A DNA stretch of 64,000 nt from Pseudomonas mandelii (GCF_006438925.1 NZ_RCZA01000011.1:2062-66061); one strand, 5' to 3'; positions 17,351 to 25,729 are shown, counted from the first letter of the stretch. Numbers and translations: made by a program. The notes: generated by a model from the sequence alone, not told the origin.

Positions 17351-17357
17351 CATGCAC

Positions 17358-18254
17358 ATGGAATTCAAACAGTTACGCAGCTTCGTCGAGGTCATGCATC
17401 AGGGTGGTTTTACTCAAGCCGCCAAGACCCTGCACATCAGTCAATCGGCGGTGAGCAAACAGGTCGCTCAGCTGGAACAGAGCCTCGGCACTGCGCTGCT
17501 CGAACGGCAGGGTTCGCAGCTGCGCCTGACTGCCGCCGGCAGCGTGGTCCTTCTACGGGCCGAAGGCATGTTGCGGCTGCGCAACGAACTGCTCAGTGAG
17601 CTGGATGACTTGAGCCAACTGGCCCGCGGGGAATTGCGCCTGGGTTTGCCGCTTCTGGGCAGCGACGCGCTGTTCGCCGGACTGTTCGCCGAGTACCGGC
17701 GACGCTACCCCAACATCAGCATTCAATTGCTTGAGGGCGGTAGCCTGAACATCGAACAGGCCGTTTTGAGTGGAGAGCTGGAACTGGGTGGCAGCCTGTT
17801 GACGAAGGACCCGCAGTTCGCCTTCCAGCCTTTCTGCGATGAACCGCTGGACGCCCTGCTGCCGGCCGATCATCCGCTGGCGTCGAAGACGGTGATTGGG
17901 CTGGAGGAATTGGCCGACACGCCATTCCTGCTGTATCAGCGCAGCTTCGTGCTCAACGACCGCTTGCTGCAAGCCTGCCAGCAACTGGGTTTTACGCCGA
18001 AGGAAGGCGGTCGCAGCGGCCAGGCTGACTTTCTTGCGGCGCTGGTGGCTGCCGGTCAAGGTGTGGTGCTGTTGCCGCGCGTGGTGGCTCGCGGGCTGGT
18101 GCGGCCAGGCGTGGTGCGCCTGACCTTGAACGCACCGGGTTATCTGCGTTGGGATATCGCCTTCATCTGGCGTCAGGGCGCGTACTTGTCAAAAGCCGCG
18201 CAAGCCTGGCTCGCCCTGCTACGCGAGCGACCGGTCAGCCCCGCAGAGCGCTGA
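17358..18254 (+). CDS. LysR-family regulator divergent from lrgAB (CidR-like)
   Basis: A 298-residue LTTR. It has an N-terminal winged helix (FVEVMHQGGFTQAAKTLHIS, then QSAVSKQVAQLE) and a C-terminal effector-binding domain from about residue 90. The ATG at 17358 is chosen over 17352 because GGAA lies 8 bases before it. By position it should control lrgA-lrgB, probably in response to a fermentation or overflow acid as known for CidR. It overlaps the convergent flavodoxin gene by 20 bases. Confidence 0.88.
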   Translation: MEFKQLRSFVEVMHQGGFTQAAKTLHISQSAVSKQVAQLEQSLGTALLERQGSQLRLTAAGSVVLLRAEGMLRLRNELLSELDDLSQLARGELRLGLPLLGSDALFAGLFAEYRRRYPNISIQLLEGGSLNIEQAVLSGELELGGSLLTKDPQFAFQPFCDEPLDALLPADHPLASKTVIGLEELADTPFLLYQRSFVLNDRLLQACQQLGFTPKEGGRSGQADFLAALVAAGQGVVLLPRVVARGLVRPGVVRLTLNAPGYLRWDIAFIWRQGAYLSKAAQAWLALLRERPVSPAER

Positions 18255-18690
18255 CCAGCTCCGCCAGCCAAGGCTCGGCGTCGGTTTCCGGCGTCACGCT
18301 TTCGCTGGCGTCCAGGCGCAGCATGGGCAGGACTTCGCGTAGGCCCAGTTCGCTGAACAATTCGCGCATTTGCTCACCGCCGCCGCAGAACGTATCGCCG
18401 TAACTCGCATCGCCCAAACCAATCACAGCGCCCGGCAAGCCACGCCAGGCAGCCGGCAACTGGTCGCGAATGGCGAAATACAACGGTTGCAGGTTGTCCG
18501 GCAACTCGCCCATGCCGGTGGTCGAGGTCACCGCCAGGAAAGCTTCGGGAGCAAAGGCCTGAACATCGGCGAGGCCTGCACGCGGGTTGTGCCAGGTTTC
18601 GAAACCCGCAGCTTTTAAAATATTGGCGGCGTGGCGGGCGACTTCTTCAGCCGTGCCGTACACCGAGCCGGAAAGGATGGCGACTTTCAT
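18235..18690 (-). CDS. flavodoxin (MioC-like)
   Basis: A 151-residue FMN protein. The phosphate loop SGSVYGTAEE is at the N-terminus, with STTGMGELPDN and GLGDASYGDTFCGGG as the two later FMN loops. The ATG at 18690 follows AGGA by 8 bases. It is a one-electron carrier of the long-known MioC/YqcA type. The physiological partner cannot be told. Its 3' end overlaps the end of the LysR gene on the other strand. Confidence 0.88.
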   Translation of the reverse strand: MKVAILSGSVYGTAEEVARHAANILKAAGFETWHNPRAGLADVQAFAPEAFLAVTSTTGMGELPDNLQPLYFAIRDQLPAAWRGLPGAVIGLGDASYGDTFCGGGEQMRELFSELGLREVLPMLRLDASESVTPETDAEPWLAELVSALRG

Positions 18691-18844
18691 CAATCTAATC
18701 CTGAAGCTGAGTAAAAAGACGGGGGATATTAACAGCCGTGGCAAAAAAGCTGCGATTGACTCTCAATTAACGCTGATGGCCAGTAGACAGTGCTCAGTGT
18801 TCTTCTAGAATGCAGCGCTCAATCAAATTGGAAAGGATTCTCCG

Positions 18845-19321
18845 ATGATTAACGCCCAACTGCTGCAAATGGTGATCAACGCTTCCAACGACGGCATCGT
18901 GATTGCCGAAAAGGAAGGCGAGCAGGACAACATCCTGATTTACGTCAACCCGGCATTCGAACGCCTGACGGGTTACACCAGCGAAGAAATCCTCTACCAG
19001 GATTGCCGTTTTCTTCAGTCTGGTGACCGCGACCAGGAAGCACTCCCGTTGATTCGCGAGGCCTTGAGCAGTGGCGGTTCCTGCCGGGAAATCCTCAGGA
19101 ATTACCGCAAGGACGGCACGCCGTTCTGGAACGAGCTATCCCTTTCGACGGTGAAGAACCCGGATGACGGACAGACTTATTTCATCGGTGTACAGAAAGA
19201 CGTCACCCTTCAGGTCAAGGCGCAGCAGCGAGTTGCGCAGTTGGAGCCGCAATTGGCTGCGGTCCAGGCCGAGCTTGCCGCACTAAAAGCGACGAACGGC
19301 GAAAACAAATCGAAGAATTGA
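18845..19321 (+). CDS. short LOV-domain blue-light photoreceptor
   Basis: A 158-residue protein made of one PAS/LOV core plus helical caps. The flavin motif is YQDCRFLQ with the photoactive Cys at residue 54. Asn/Gln flavin contacts follow in NYRKDGTPFWNELS and YFIGVQKDV. The C-terminus is a short Ala/Gln-rich coiled helix (KAQQRVAQLE onward) with no output domain. It closely resembles the P. putida short LOV proteins PpSB1 and PpSB2, which dimerise through such helices. Blue light forms a Cys-FMN adduct. GGA sits at 18833-18836. A PilZ-like gene follows directly and a MerR gene lies convergent behind it, so the target is probably local. Confidence 0.93.
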   Translation: MINAQLLQMVINASNDGIVIAEKEGEQDNILIYVNPAFERLTGYTSEEILYQDCRFLQSGDRDQEALPLIREALSSGGSCREILRNYRKDGTPFWNELSLSTVKNPDDGQTYFIGVQKDVTLQVKAQQRVAQLEPQLAAVQAELAALKATNGENKSKN

Positions 19322-19375
19322 TTGTCATTAACTACAATCACCAGTGACTTTGTAACTATTTCTGTCGAGCAGATC

Positions 19376-19981
19376 ATGCAACGCGACGCACTCCTGACTC
19401 AGGATGAGCTGGATTTTATCCAGACAATGCAACACAACCCGCAACTCAATGTGCGGGACGCGACGTCGAGCCTGCTCGTCAACGGTGGTTCACAAATCCG
19501 TGACTTGCTCACGCGCCTTGCCGCTCATGAGCAAGTCACCATCCAGGCCAACTTCGAAAATCAGCAAATGACTTTCCCGCTGCACCTGGTGGAAGACGAA
19601 TTTCACGCAATGCATTTACGCCTCGGCGTCCCCAGCATCTATGAAGACGGACCGATGGTCCGGCCATGGCGCCTGGTACTCGAAGAACCGGTAGCGTTGG
19701 AGAATGCCAATGGCCAGCCCGGTACGATGTGGGTGCACGAAGTGTCGTTCAAAGGGGTTTTGCTGGAAGTTCGCAACAAGACCAAACCGCCCAAACATTT
19801 CGCCTTGTGGTTCAGCCCGTCTGGCTATGAGCGCATCGCATTGCGCGGCACCTTCGAGAAAGAAACCGAGCACGGCTTCTTTGCCTACCAGTTGAATCAG
19901 GGTGACAAGGACGAAACCGAGCGTCTGCGCCAGTACATCCTTCAACAGCATCGGCTGACGCATCCGGCCATGCATCTCTGA
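19376..19981 (+). CDS. hypothetical protein, possibly PilZ-like
   Basis: A 201-residue protein from the ATG at 19376. A TTG at 19322, right after the LOV stop, would add 18 residues, and neither start has a good ribosome site. The N-terminal third is helical. The C-terminal half is beta-rich with RPWRLVLEEPV and HEVSFKGVLLEV, loosely like the Arg and D/NxSxxG parts of PilZ domains that bind cyclic di-GMP. The first motif is not a clear RxxxR. It ends one base before the convergent MerR gene. Co-location with a LOV protein suggests a light-linked function, which is inference only. Confidence 0.6.
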   Translation: MQRDALLTQDELDFIQTMQHNPQLNVRDATSSLLVNGGSQIRDLLTRLAAHEQVTIQANFENQQMTFPLHLVEDEFHAMHLRLGVPSIYEDGPMVRPWRLVLEEPVALENANGQPGTMWVHEVSFKGVLLEVRNKTKPPKHFALWFSPSGYERIALRGTFEKETEHGFFAYQLNQGDKDETERLRQYILQQHRLTHPAMHL

Positions 19982-19982
19982 T

Positions 19983-20942
19983 TCAAGTGTCCAGGTTGCC
20001 TGTCAGGAACTGTTTCAAACGCTGACGCATGACCAATCCTTCGTTACCCAGACATCCAATCGACGATCCAGCCAGGCTTTCCTGCACCAGATCGGACGCA
20101 TCCCCCGCCAGCATCAACTGACACTCCAGGCTCAAGGCCAGGCGCTTCAATCGCCGTGGAAACTCGGGCGTAGGCGCGTGATTGGAAACCAGCACCAGCG
20201 CCCGGGGTTTGACTCTTTCGCAGACCAGGGTCAATTCATCGAATGGCTGACCAATAGCCAACACTTGAATAGCCGAATCGACACTGCTCAGAAACAGCGC
20301 CGTGACCAGCACTTCGAGTTCACGACACTGATCGTTCAAGGCGCAGACAATCACCCGTCGCGGCTGCATGACACGCACCAGCAGCAGGCGTTGCAACACT
20401 CGAGAACGCAGAAAACCATCCAGGAACAACCACTCGCTGGCCTGACCGAACGCTTCATGGCGTTGCAGCAATTGCTTCCAGAGTGGAAGCAGAATGTCCT
20501 GAAACGCGACAGTCAGGGGATAACTGGAAAAGATCTGTCCATAAACCTGCTCCAGTCGAACCTCGTCAAAGGCATTCACTGCCGCCTGAACCTGTTGCTG
20601 CCATTGCGTGTAGTCAGCGTGTACGAGTTCATTCGGGATGATGTGCGACAGGGTTTGAAGCGGTGCAATCCTGGCCAGGATCTTGCCGATTTTACTGACA
20701 GCAACGCCGCGTTCGATCCAGCCAAGGATGCTGCGGACACGTTCAATATCGGTCATCGAATACAGTCTGTGCCCACTTTCGGTACGCGCGGGCTGTATCA
20801 GCCCATAGCGGCGTTCCCATGCACGTAGCGTGACCGGGTTGACCCCGGTCAGGCGCGCGACTTCGCGAATCGGAAACAGTTCTTCCTGTACGAGAGGAAG
20901 ACTGGACTGTAATCCCGTGACCACGTCAGTCAGGACAGGCAT
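19983..20942 (-). CDS. MerR-family regulator, class II LitR-like
   Basis: A 319-residue protein with an N-terminal MerR helix-turn-helix (FPIREVARLTGVNPVTLRAW, then ERRYGLIQPARTESGHRLYS). A helical middle at about 90-185 and a C-terminal domain shaped like a cobalamin-binding domain follow. The cobalamin motif (D/E-x-H-x2-G) is absent: the equivalent strand-loop reads CALNDQCRELEV. That is the pattern of class II LitR proteins, which do not sense light themselves and in P. putida are tied to short LOV proteins. It is divergent from the ABM-folM-folE-folX group, so those genes are likely targets. Confidence 0.85.
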   Translation of the reverse strand: MPVLTDVVTGLQSSLPLVQEELFPIREVARLTGVNPVTLRAWERRYGLIQPARTESGHRLYSMTDIERVRSILGWIERGVAVSKIGKILARIAPLQTLSHIIPNELVHADYTQWQQQVQAAVNAFDEVRLEQVYGQIFSSYPLTVAFQDILLPLWKQLLQRHEAFGQASEWLFLDGFLRSRVLQRLLLVRVMQPRRVIVCALNDQCRELEVLVTALFLSSVDSAIQVLAIGQPFDELTLVCERVKPRALVLVSNHAPTPEFPRRLKRLALSLECQLMLAGDASDLVQESLAGSSIGCLGNEGLVMRQRLKQFLTGNLDT

Positions 20943-21154
20943 TTTGATTTTCTACGTCCATGTATGAAATTGGATCCCATTCTACCTCTCCTGCCCCCAC
21001 ACCATTCAAGACGTTAATGGCGACGAATATCACTGACGTACCCGACAGAATCAGGAATAATCCTTGCTTGTTCCAAGGCGCAGACCACCACCCCGGCGCT
21101 GCGCCTGGCGAAACTCCTATCCGGAGCGACGCGATTGTTATACGGAGATGCACA

Positions 21155-21724
21155 ATGTCTACCTCACCCGTCACGCTGATGGTTGCGCGCCGCGTCGCCG
21201 ATGGGCGTTATCAAGACCTGATCGCCTGGTTGCGCGAAGGCGAACAACTGGCCACCGATTTTCCCGGCTATCTCGGTTCTGGCGTACTCGCTCCGCCGCC
21301 CGACGATGACGAATTCCAGATTATTTTCCGCTTTGCCGACGAGCAGACGCTGCACGCCTGGGAGCATTCTGTATCGCGCACCGCATGGCTGGCACGCGGC
21401 AGTGACTTGTTTGCCCATCCAACGGAACATCGTGTCAGCGGCATCGAAGGCTGGTTCGGCGCGGCCGGCCAGCGACCACCACGCTGGAAACAGGCCGTGG
21501 CGATCTGGTTGGCATTCTTTCCGGTGTCCCTGCTGTTCAACTTTGTCCTGAGCCCGTTGTTGGGCGACATGGGGCTGCTGAGCCGGGTGTTCATCAGCAC
21601 CTTGTGCCTGACCCCGCTGATGGTCTACTTCTTCATTCCGCTGTCGACCCGCCTGCTGGCCAGCTGGCTGAACACCACGCCGGCACGGCCGTTGCCCGCC
21701 GCACCCTCCTCTCAAAACAGCTAA
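21155..21724 (+). CDS. membrane protein with antibiotic-biosynthesis-monooxygenase-like domain
   Basis: A 189-residue protein whose ATG follows CGGAG by 7 bases. Residues 1-100 form an ABM-type ferredoxin-like fold (VTLMVARRVADGRYQDLIAW, FPGYLGSG, HAWEHS). Residues 117-170 contain two or three transmembrane helices. Proteins with this layout are common and unassigned. A cytoplasmic small-molecule-binding or oxidase domain tethered to the inner membrane fits. It opens a plus-strand group with folM, folE and folX, although REP sequences separate it from folM. Confidence 0.75.
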   Translation: MSTSPVTLMVARRVADGRYQDLIAWLREGEQLATDFPGYLGSGVLAPPPDDDEFQIIFRFADEQTLHAWEHSVSRTAWLARGSDLFAHPTEHRVSGIEGWFGAAGQRPPRWKQAVAIWLAFFPVSLLFNFVLSPLLGDMGLLSRVFISTLCLTPLMVYFFIPLSTRLLASWLNTTPARPLPAAPSSQNS

Positions 21725-21804
21725 AAGATCGCAGGCTTCGCCAGCTCCTACAAAAGCGTGACCGTACCGCGCCCTGTAGGAGCTGCCGCAGGCTGCGATC
21801 TTTT
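21723..21804. repeat. REP/BIME palindrome between the ABM gene and folM
   Basis: Two inverted copies of the GATCGCAG...CAGCTCCTAC type REP, the left at 21723-21752 and the right at 21775-21804. They can fold into one long hairpin. The left copy begins at the last bases of the ABM stop codon. Confidence 0.85.
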
Positions 21805-21865
21805 CAGGGGCAAGACACCTCCCGTCGCTGGTATAGTTTTGCTCTTACCGCGACGCGAGCCGTTC

Positions 21866-22576
21866 ATGACCTCTTTCGTAGCTCCAATCCTCATCACCGG
21901 TGCCGGCCAACGTGTCGGCCTGCACTGCGCGCAGCGTTTGCTCGAGGATGGCCAGCCGGTGATCTTCAGCTACCGCAGTGAACGCCCCGGCGTGCAAATC
22001 CTGCGCGACCTGGGGGCGACCGCGGTGTTTGCCGACTTCTCCACTGAAGCCGGGATCTTCGCGTTCATCAGCGAACTGAAAAACCACACCGGCAGCCTGC
22101 GGGCGATTGTCCATAACGCCTCCGAATGGCTGGCCGAAACCCCGGACACCGACGCCACTGCCTTCACCCGCATGTTCAACGTACACATGCTGGCGCCCTA
22201 CCTGATCAATCTGCATTGTGCCGACTTGCTGCAACGCTCAAGCCCCGCCGACATCGTGCACATCAGCGACGACGTGACCCGCAAGGGCAGCAGCAAGCAC
22301 ATTGGCTACTGCGCCAGCAAAGCCGGGCTCGACAGCCTCACCCTGTCCTTCGCCGCGAAATACGCGCCGACAATCAAGGTCAACGGTATCGCGCCAGCCC
22401 TGCTAATGTTCAACCCCGACGACGACGCGGCATACCGCGCCAAGGCACTGGCCAAGTCCGCGCTGGGTATCGAACCCGGCAGCGAAGTGATCTACCAGAG
22501 CCTGCGTTATTTACTCGACAACCCTTATGTCACCGGCACGACCCTGACCGTCAACGGCGGACGGCACATCAAATAA
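21866..22576 (+). CDS. folM: dihydromonapterin reductase FolM (SDR)
   Basis: A 236-residue SDR. The cofactor loop is TGAGQRVGLHCA, with SYRSERP after it as expected for an NADPH enzyme. The catalytic residues are in HISDDVTRKGSSKHIGYCAS (Tyr-x3-Lys), and IAPALLMFNPDDD is typical of FolM. It reduces dihydromonapterin, and less well dihydrofolate, to the tetrahydro form. It is followed at 22 bases by folE and then folX, so the three cover the path from GTP to tetrahydromonapterin. The upstream extension of the frame is REP sequence and was discarded. Confidence 0.93.
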   Translation: MTSFVAPILITGAGQRVGLHCAQRLLEDGQPVIFSYRSERPGVQILRDLGATAVFADFSTEAGIFAFISELKNHTGSLRAIVHNASEWLAETPDTDATAFTRMFNVHMLAPYLINLHCADLLQRSSPADIVHISDDVTRKGSSKHIGYCASKAGLDSLTLSFAAKYAPTIKVNGIAPALLMFNPDDDAAYRAKALAKSALGIEPGSEVIYQSLRYLLDNPYVTGTTLTVNGGRHIK

Positions 22577-22598
22577 GCGGCCCCCGCGAGGATGTTCC

Positions 22599-23174
22599 AT
22601 GACGTTATCCCTGCCCCAGAACGCCCTGTCCCAGAGCTACCGCGAAATCCTCATCGGCCTCGGTGAAAACCCCGACCGCGAGGGTCTGCAGGACACCCCG
22701 GTTCGCGCGGCAAAAGCCATGCAGTACCTCTGCCGTGGTTATGAGCAAAGTGTCGAAGAGATCGTCAACGGCGCGCTGTTCGCTTCCGATAACGATGAAA
22801 TGATCATCGTCGACAACATCGAGCTGTACTCGCTCTGCGAACATCACATGCTGCCCTTCATCGGCAAGGCGCATGTGGCTTATATTCCAACGGGCAAAGT
22901 GCTGGGCCTGTCGAAGATTGCACGACTGGTGGACATGTTCGCCCGTCGCCTGCAAATCCAGGAAAACCTCACCCGGCAAATCGCCGAAGCGGTACAGCAA
23001 GTGACCGGCGCGGCGGGCGTTGCGGTGGTCATCGAAGCCAAGCACATGTGCATGATGATGCGCGGCGTCGAGAAACAGAATTCGACCATGAACACCTCGG
23101 TGATGCTCGGCGCCTTCCGCGAGTCGAGCAATACCCGCCAGGAGTTCCTGCAATTGATTGGACGGAGCAAGTAG
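22599..23174 (+). CDS. folE: GTP cyclohydrolase I
   Basis: A 191-residue FolE with the zinc and active-site sequence LCEHHMLPFIGKAHVAYIP and the C-terminal KHMCMMMRGVEKQNS. It converts GTP to dihydroneopterin triphosphate. It is shorter at the N-terminus than E. coli FolE, like the second FolE of many pseudomonads. Placement with folM and folX near a light-sensor group suggests it serves a dedicated pterin supply rather than bulk folate. That is inference. Confidence 0.95.
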   Translation: MTLSLPQNALSQSYREILIGLGENPDREGLQDTPVRAAKAMQYLCRGYEQSVEEIVNGALFASDNDEMIIVDNIELYSLCEHHMLPFIGKAHVAYIPTGKVLGLSKIARLVDMFARRLQIQENLTRQIAEAVQQVTGAAGVAVVIEAKHMCMMMRGVEKQNSTMNTSVMLGAFRESSNTRQEFLQLIGRSK

Positions 23175-23176
23175 CA

Positions 23177-23548
23177 ATGCCACAACTTCAACCAGGAACG
23201 GCACGCATCCGGGTCAAGAACCTGTGCCTGCGGACCTTCATCGGGATCAACGAGGATGAAATCCTCAACAAGCAGGATGTGCAGATCAACCTGACCATCC
23301 TGTATGCCGCTCAGGAAGCGGTGCGTGACAACGACATCGATCACGCGCTGAACTACCGCACCATCACCAAGGCGATCATCGCCCACGTGGAAGGCAATCG
23401 CTTCGCCCTGCTCGAACGCCTGACCCAGGAAATTCTCGATCTGGTCATGGCCAACGAGTCGGTGTTGTACGCCGAGGTCGAAGTCGACAAGCCCCATGCC
23501 CTGCGATTCGCCGAGTCGGTGTCGATTACCCTGGCCGCGAGCCGCTGA
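23177..23548 (+). CDS. folX: dihydroneopterin triphosphate 2'-epimerase
   Basis: A 123-residue FolB/FolX-family enzyme whose start lies 2 bases after the folE stop. Features: IRVKNLCLRTFIGINEDE, the family Tyr in LNYRTITKAI, and VEGNRFALLERL with the catalytic Glu. FolX epimerises dihydroneopterin triphosphate to the monapterin form, which FolM then reduces after dephosphorylation. The match to FolX rather than FolB rests on length, start sequence and the folM/folE neighbours. Confidence 0.92.
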   Translation: MPQLQPGTARIRVKNLCLRTFIGINEDEILNKQDVQINLTILYAAQEAVRDNDIDHALNYRTITKAIIAHVEGNRFALLERLTQEILDLVMANESVLYAEVEVDKPHALRFAESVSITLAASR

Positions 23549-23613
23549 CCGTCTGGCACATTGCTCGTCAGACTTTTATCATCCGCGCACGAATTGATTG
23601 CACAGAGCCCGCC

Positions 23614-23910
23614 ATGACCGATCAACAACGCCTGGAACTCGAAGCCGCCGCCTTTCGCCGGCTGGTCGCCCACCTGGACAGCCGCAAGGATGTGCAGAAC
23701 ATCGACCTGATGAACCTCTCCGGTTTCTGCCGTAACTGCTTGTCCAAGTGGTACAAGGCCGCTGCCGACGAACGCCAGATCGAGGTCAGCCTCGATGACG
23801 CCCGCGAAGTGGTTTACGGCATGCCGTACGCCGAGTGGAAAGCCCAATACCAGCAAGAAGCCAACGCCGAACAACAAGCGGCGTTCGCCAAAGGAAAACC
23901 CAATGAGTGA
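23614..23910 (+). CDS. DUF1244 protein
   Basis: A 98-residue protein with the family signature SGFCRNCLSKWYK and a charged C-terminal tail. Two cysteines in that motif may bind metal. The fold is known from structural genomics but the function is not. Its last eight bases overlap the start of the HopJ-family gene, so the two are translationally coupled, a pairing seen in other pseudomonads. Confidence 0.85.
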   Translation: MTDQQRLELEAAAFRRLVAHLDSRKDVQNIDLMNLSGFCRNCLSKWYKAAADERQIEVSLDDAREVVYGMPYAEWKAQYQQEANAEQQAAFAKGKPNE

Positions 23911-24241
23911 TTTGAACACCCTGCGCGCCAGCCTCAAGAGCGGCGAACACGTTTTTGCCGATACCCTGGCCTTCATCGCCGCCGGCTACGACTATCAGCC
24001 TCAGGCTTTCAACAACGGCGGCGTGGAAAACGCAGCCGGGCAGAATGAAGGCTCGTGCAAGACCCTGGGTCTGGCGCTGCTGGAAGGCTTGAGCGATGAA
24101 GAAGCACTGTTGGCGTTCGGCGAGCATTACCGCTCGGTGGTGGCCATGCCTGAGGGCAGCGATCACGGTAATATCCGTGCGTTGATTGCGCATGGGTTGG
24201 CTGGCGTGAAGTTCGCTCAGCAGCCGCTGACTCGCCGCTGA
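23903..24241 (+). CDS. HopJ family protein
   Basis: A 112-residue protein with the family core TLAFIAAGYDYQPQAFNNGG and GQNEGSCKTLGLALL, and LLAFGEHYRSV near the end. The family name comes from a P. syringae effector screen, but the gene is present in non-pathogens and no secretion system is nearby, so a housekeeping role is more likely. The ATG at 23903 lies inside the end of the DUF1244 gene. Confidence 0.85.
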   Translation: MSDLNTLRASLKSGEHVFADTLAFIAAGYDYQPQAFNNGGVENAAGQNEGSCKTLGLALLEGLSDEEALLAFGEHYRSVVAMPEGSDHGNIRALIAHGLAGVKFAQQPLTRR

Positions 24242-24260
24242 TTCACGCAAGATCAAAATC

Positions 24261-24360
24261 AAAAGATCGCAGCCTTCGGCAGCTCCTACACGTTCGCGTT
24301 CACCGCCAATATTGCGGTTCTACGCGGTCCGGTAGGAGCTGCCGAAGGCTGCGATCTTTT
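24261..24360. repeat. REP/BIME palindrome
   Basis: Perfect 29-bp inverted arms, AAAAGATCGCAGCCTTCG onward at 24261-24289 and the complement at 24332-24360, are separated by 42 bases. It lies 19 bases after the HopJ stop and probably also ends or protects that transcript. The following 118 bases hold the aminotransferase promoter. Confidence 0.9.
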
Positions 24361-24478
24361 CGCTTCTACAGCACATCCCGACTTTTAAGATTGATCCGGC
24401 AACTTTATTTCGTTTGCCGGGCACCGCTGCTCACGGCTTAGATAAAAAGAAGCATCCCTTCTTCAGAGTCGGTCATCC

Positions 24479-25729
24479 ATGAACAGCGAAACCATCAGCC
24501 AGTCGATCAACATCGTTCATCCCGTCACGCTCAGCCACGGCAAAAATGCCGAGGTCTGGGACACCGATGGCAAACGCTACATCGACTTCGTCGGCGGCAT
24601 CGGTGTATTGAACCTCGGCCATTGCCATCCGCGCATCGTCGAGGCCATTCGCGAACAAGCCACCCGGCTGACCCACTACGCGTTCAACGCCGCCCCGCAT
24701 GTGCCCTATATCGAACTGATGAATCGTCTCACCGCGTTTATTCCGGTGGACTACCCGGTCAGCGGCATGCTCACCAACAGCGGTGCGGAAGCGGCGGAAA
24801 ACGCCCTGAAGATCGTGCGTGGCGCCACCGGTCGCACGGCCGTCATCGCCTTCGACGGCGCCTTCCATGGCCGCACCCTCGCCACGCTTAACCTCAACGG
24901 CAAAGTCGCGCCCTACAAACAGAAAGTCGGCGTGCTGCCGGGCCCGGTTTTTCACCTGCCCTTCCCGAGCAAGGACAACGGCGTGACCTGCTCCGAGGCC
25001 CTGAAAGCCATGGACCGGCTGTTCAGCGTCGAGATCGACATCGATGACGTCGCCTGTTTTATCGTCGAACCGGTGCAGGGCGAATCGGGCTTCTTGACGC
25101 TGGACGTGGAGTTCGCCCAGGCGCTACGCCGCTTCTGTGATGAAAAAAACATCCTGCTGATCGCTGATGAAATCCAGTCCGGCTTCGGTCGCACCGGCCA
25201 GCGCTTTGCATTTTCGCGACTGGGCATTGAGCCGGACCTGATTCTGCTGGGCAAAAGTATCGCTGGCGGTGTGCCGCTGGGTGCGGTGGTCGGGCGCAAG
25301 TCGCTGCTCGACACCTTGCCCAAGGGCGGACTGGGCGGCACCTATTCGGGCAACCCGATTGCCTGCGCCGCGGCACTGGCAACCCTGGACGAGATGACCG
25401 ATGCGAACCTTCACGCCTGGGGCTCGCAACAGGAAGAAGCCATCGTCAGCCGCTACGAGGCCTGGCGCGCCAACAAGCTTTCCCCGTTTCTGGGCCGCTT
25501 GACCGGCGCCGGTGCGATGCGCGGCATCGAGCTGACCAATGCCGACGGCACGCCGGCCTCGGCGCAATTGACGCAGCTGCTGGCGCTGGCGCGAGACGCG
25601 GGTTTACTGCTGATGCCCAGCGGCAAGTCGCGCCACATCATTCGGCTTTTGGCGCCATTGACCACTGAGGCAGCGGTGCTGGAAGAAGGGCTGGATATCC
25701 TTGAGGCCTGTCTGGCGAAGCTTTCCTGA
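24479..25729 (+). CDS. class III aminotransferase (4-aminobutyrate aminotransferase-like)
   Basis: A 416-residue PLP enzyme. It has TNSGAEAAENALKIVRG, the FHGRT loop, EPVQGE, the Asp of ADEIQSGFGRTG, and the Schiff-base Lys in LLGKSIAGGVPLGA. It moves the amino group of an omega-amino acid such as GABA or 5-aminovalerate to 2-oxoglutarate. Which one cannot be read from sequence. It starts a plus-strand run with an amino-acid ABC transporter and an FAD amine or amino-acid oxidase, so it likely acts on whatever that system imports. Confidence 0.85.
   Translation: MNSETISQSINIVHPVTLSHGKNAEVWDTDGKRYIDFVGGIGVLNLGHCHPRIVEAIREQATRLTHYAFNAAPHVPYIELMNRLTAFIPVDYPVSGMLTNSGAEAAENALKIVRGATGRTAVIAFDGAFHGRTLATLNLNGKVAPYKQKVGVLPGPVFHLPFPSKDNGVTCSEALKAMDRLFSVEIDIDDVACFIVEPVQGESGFLTLDVEFAQALRRFCDEKNILLIADEIQSGFGRTGQRFAFSRLGIEPDLILLGKSIAGGVPLGAVVGRKSLLDTLPKGGLGGTYSGNPIACAAALATLDEMTDANLHAWGSQQEEAIVSRYEAWRANKLSPFLGRLTGAGAMRGIELTNADGTPASAQLTQLLALARDAGLLLMPSGKSRHIIRLLAPLTTEAAVLEEGLDILEACLAKLS

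Noticed and set aside
23903..24241. HopJ gene as evidence for a type III secretion system
   Set aside because: The family is found in many bacteria without such systems and no secretion or chaperone gene is nearby.
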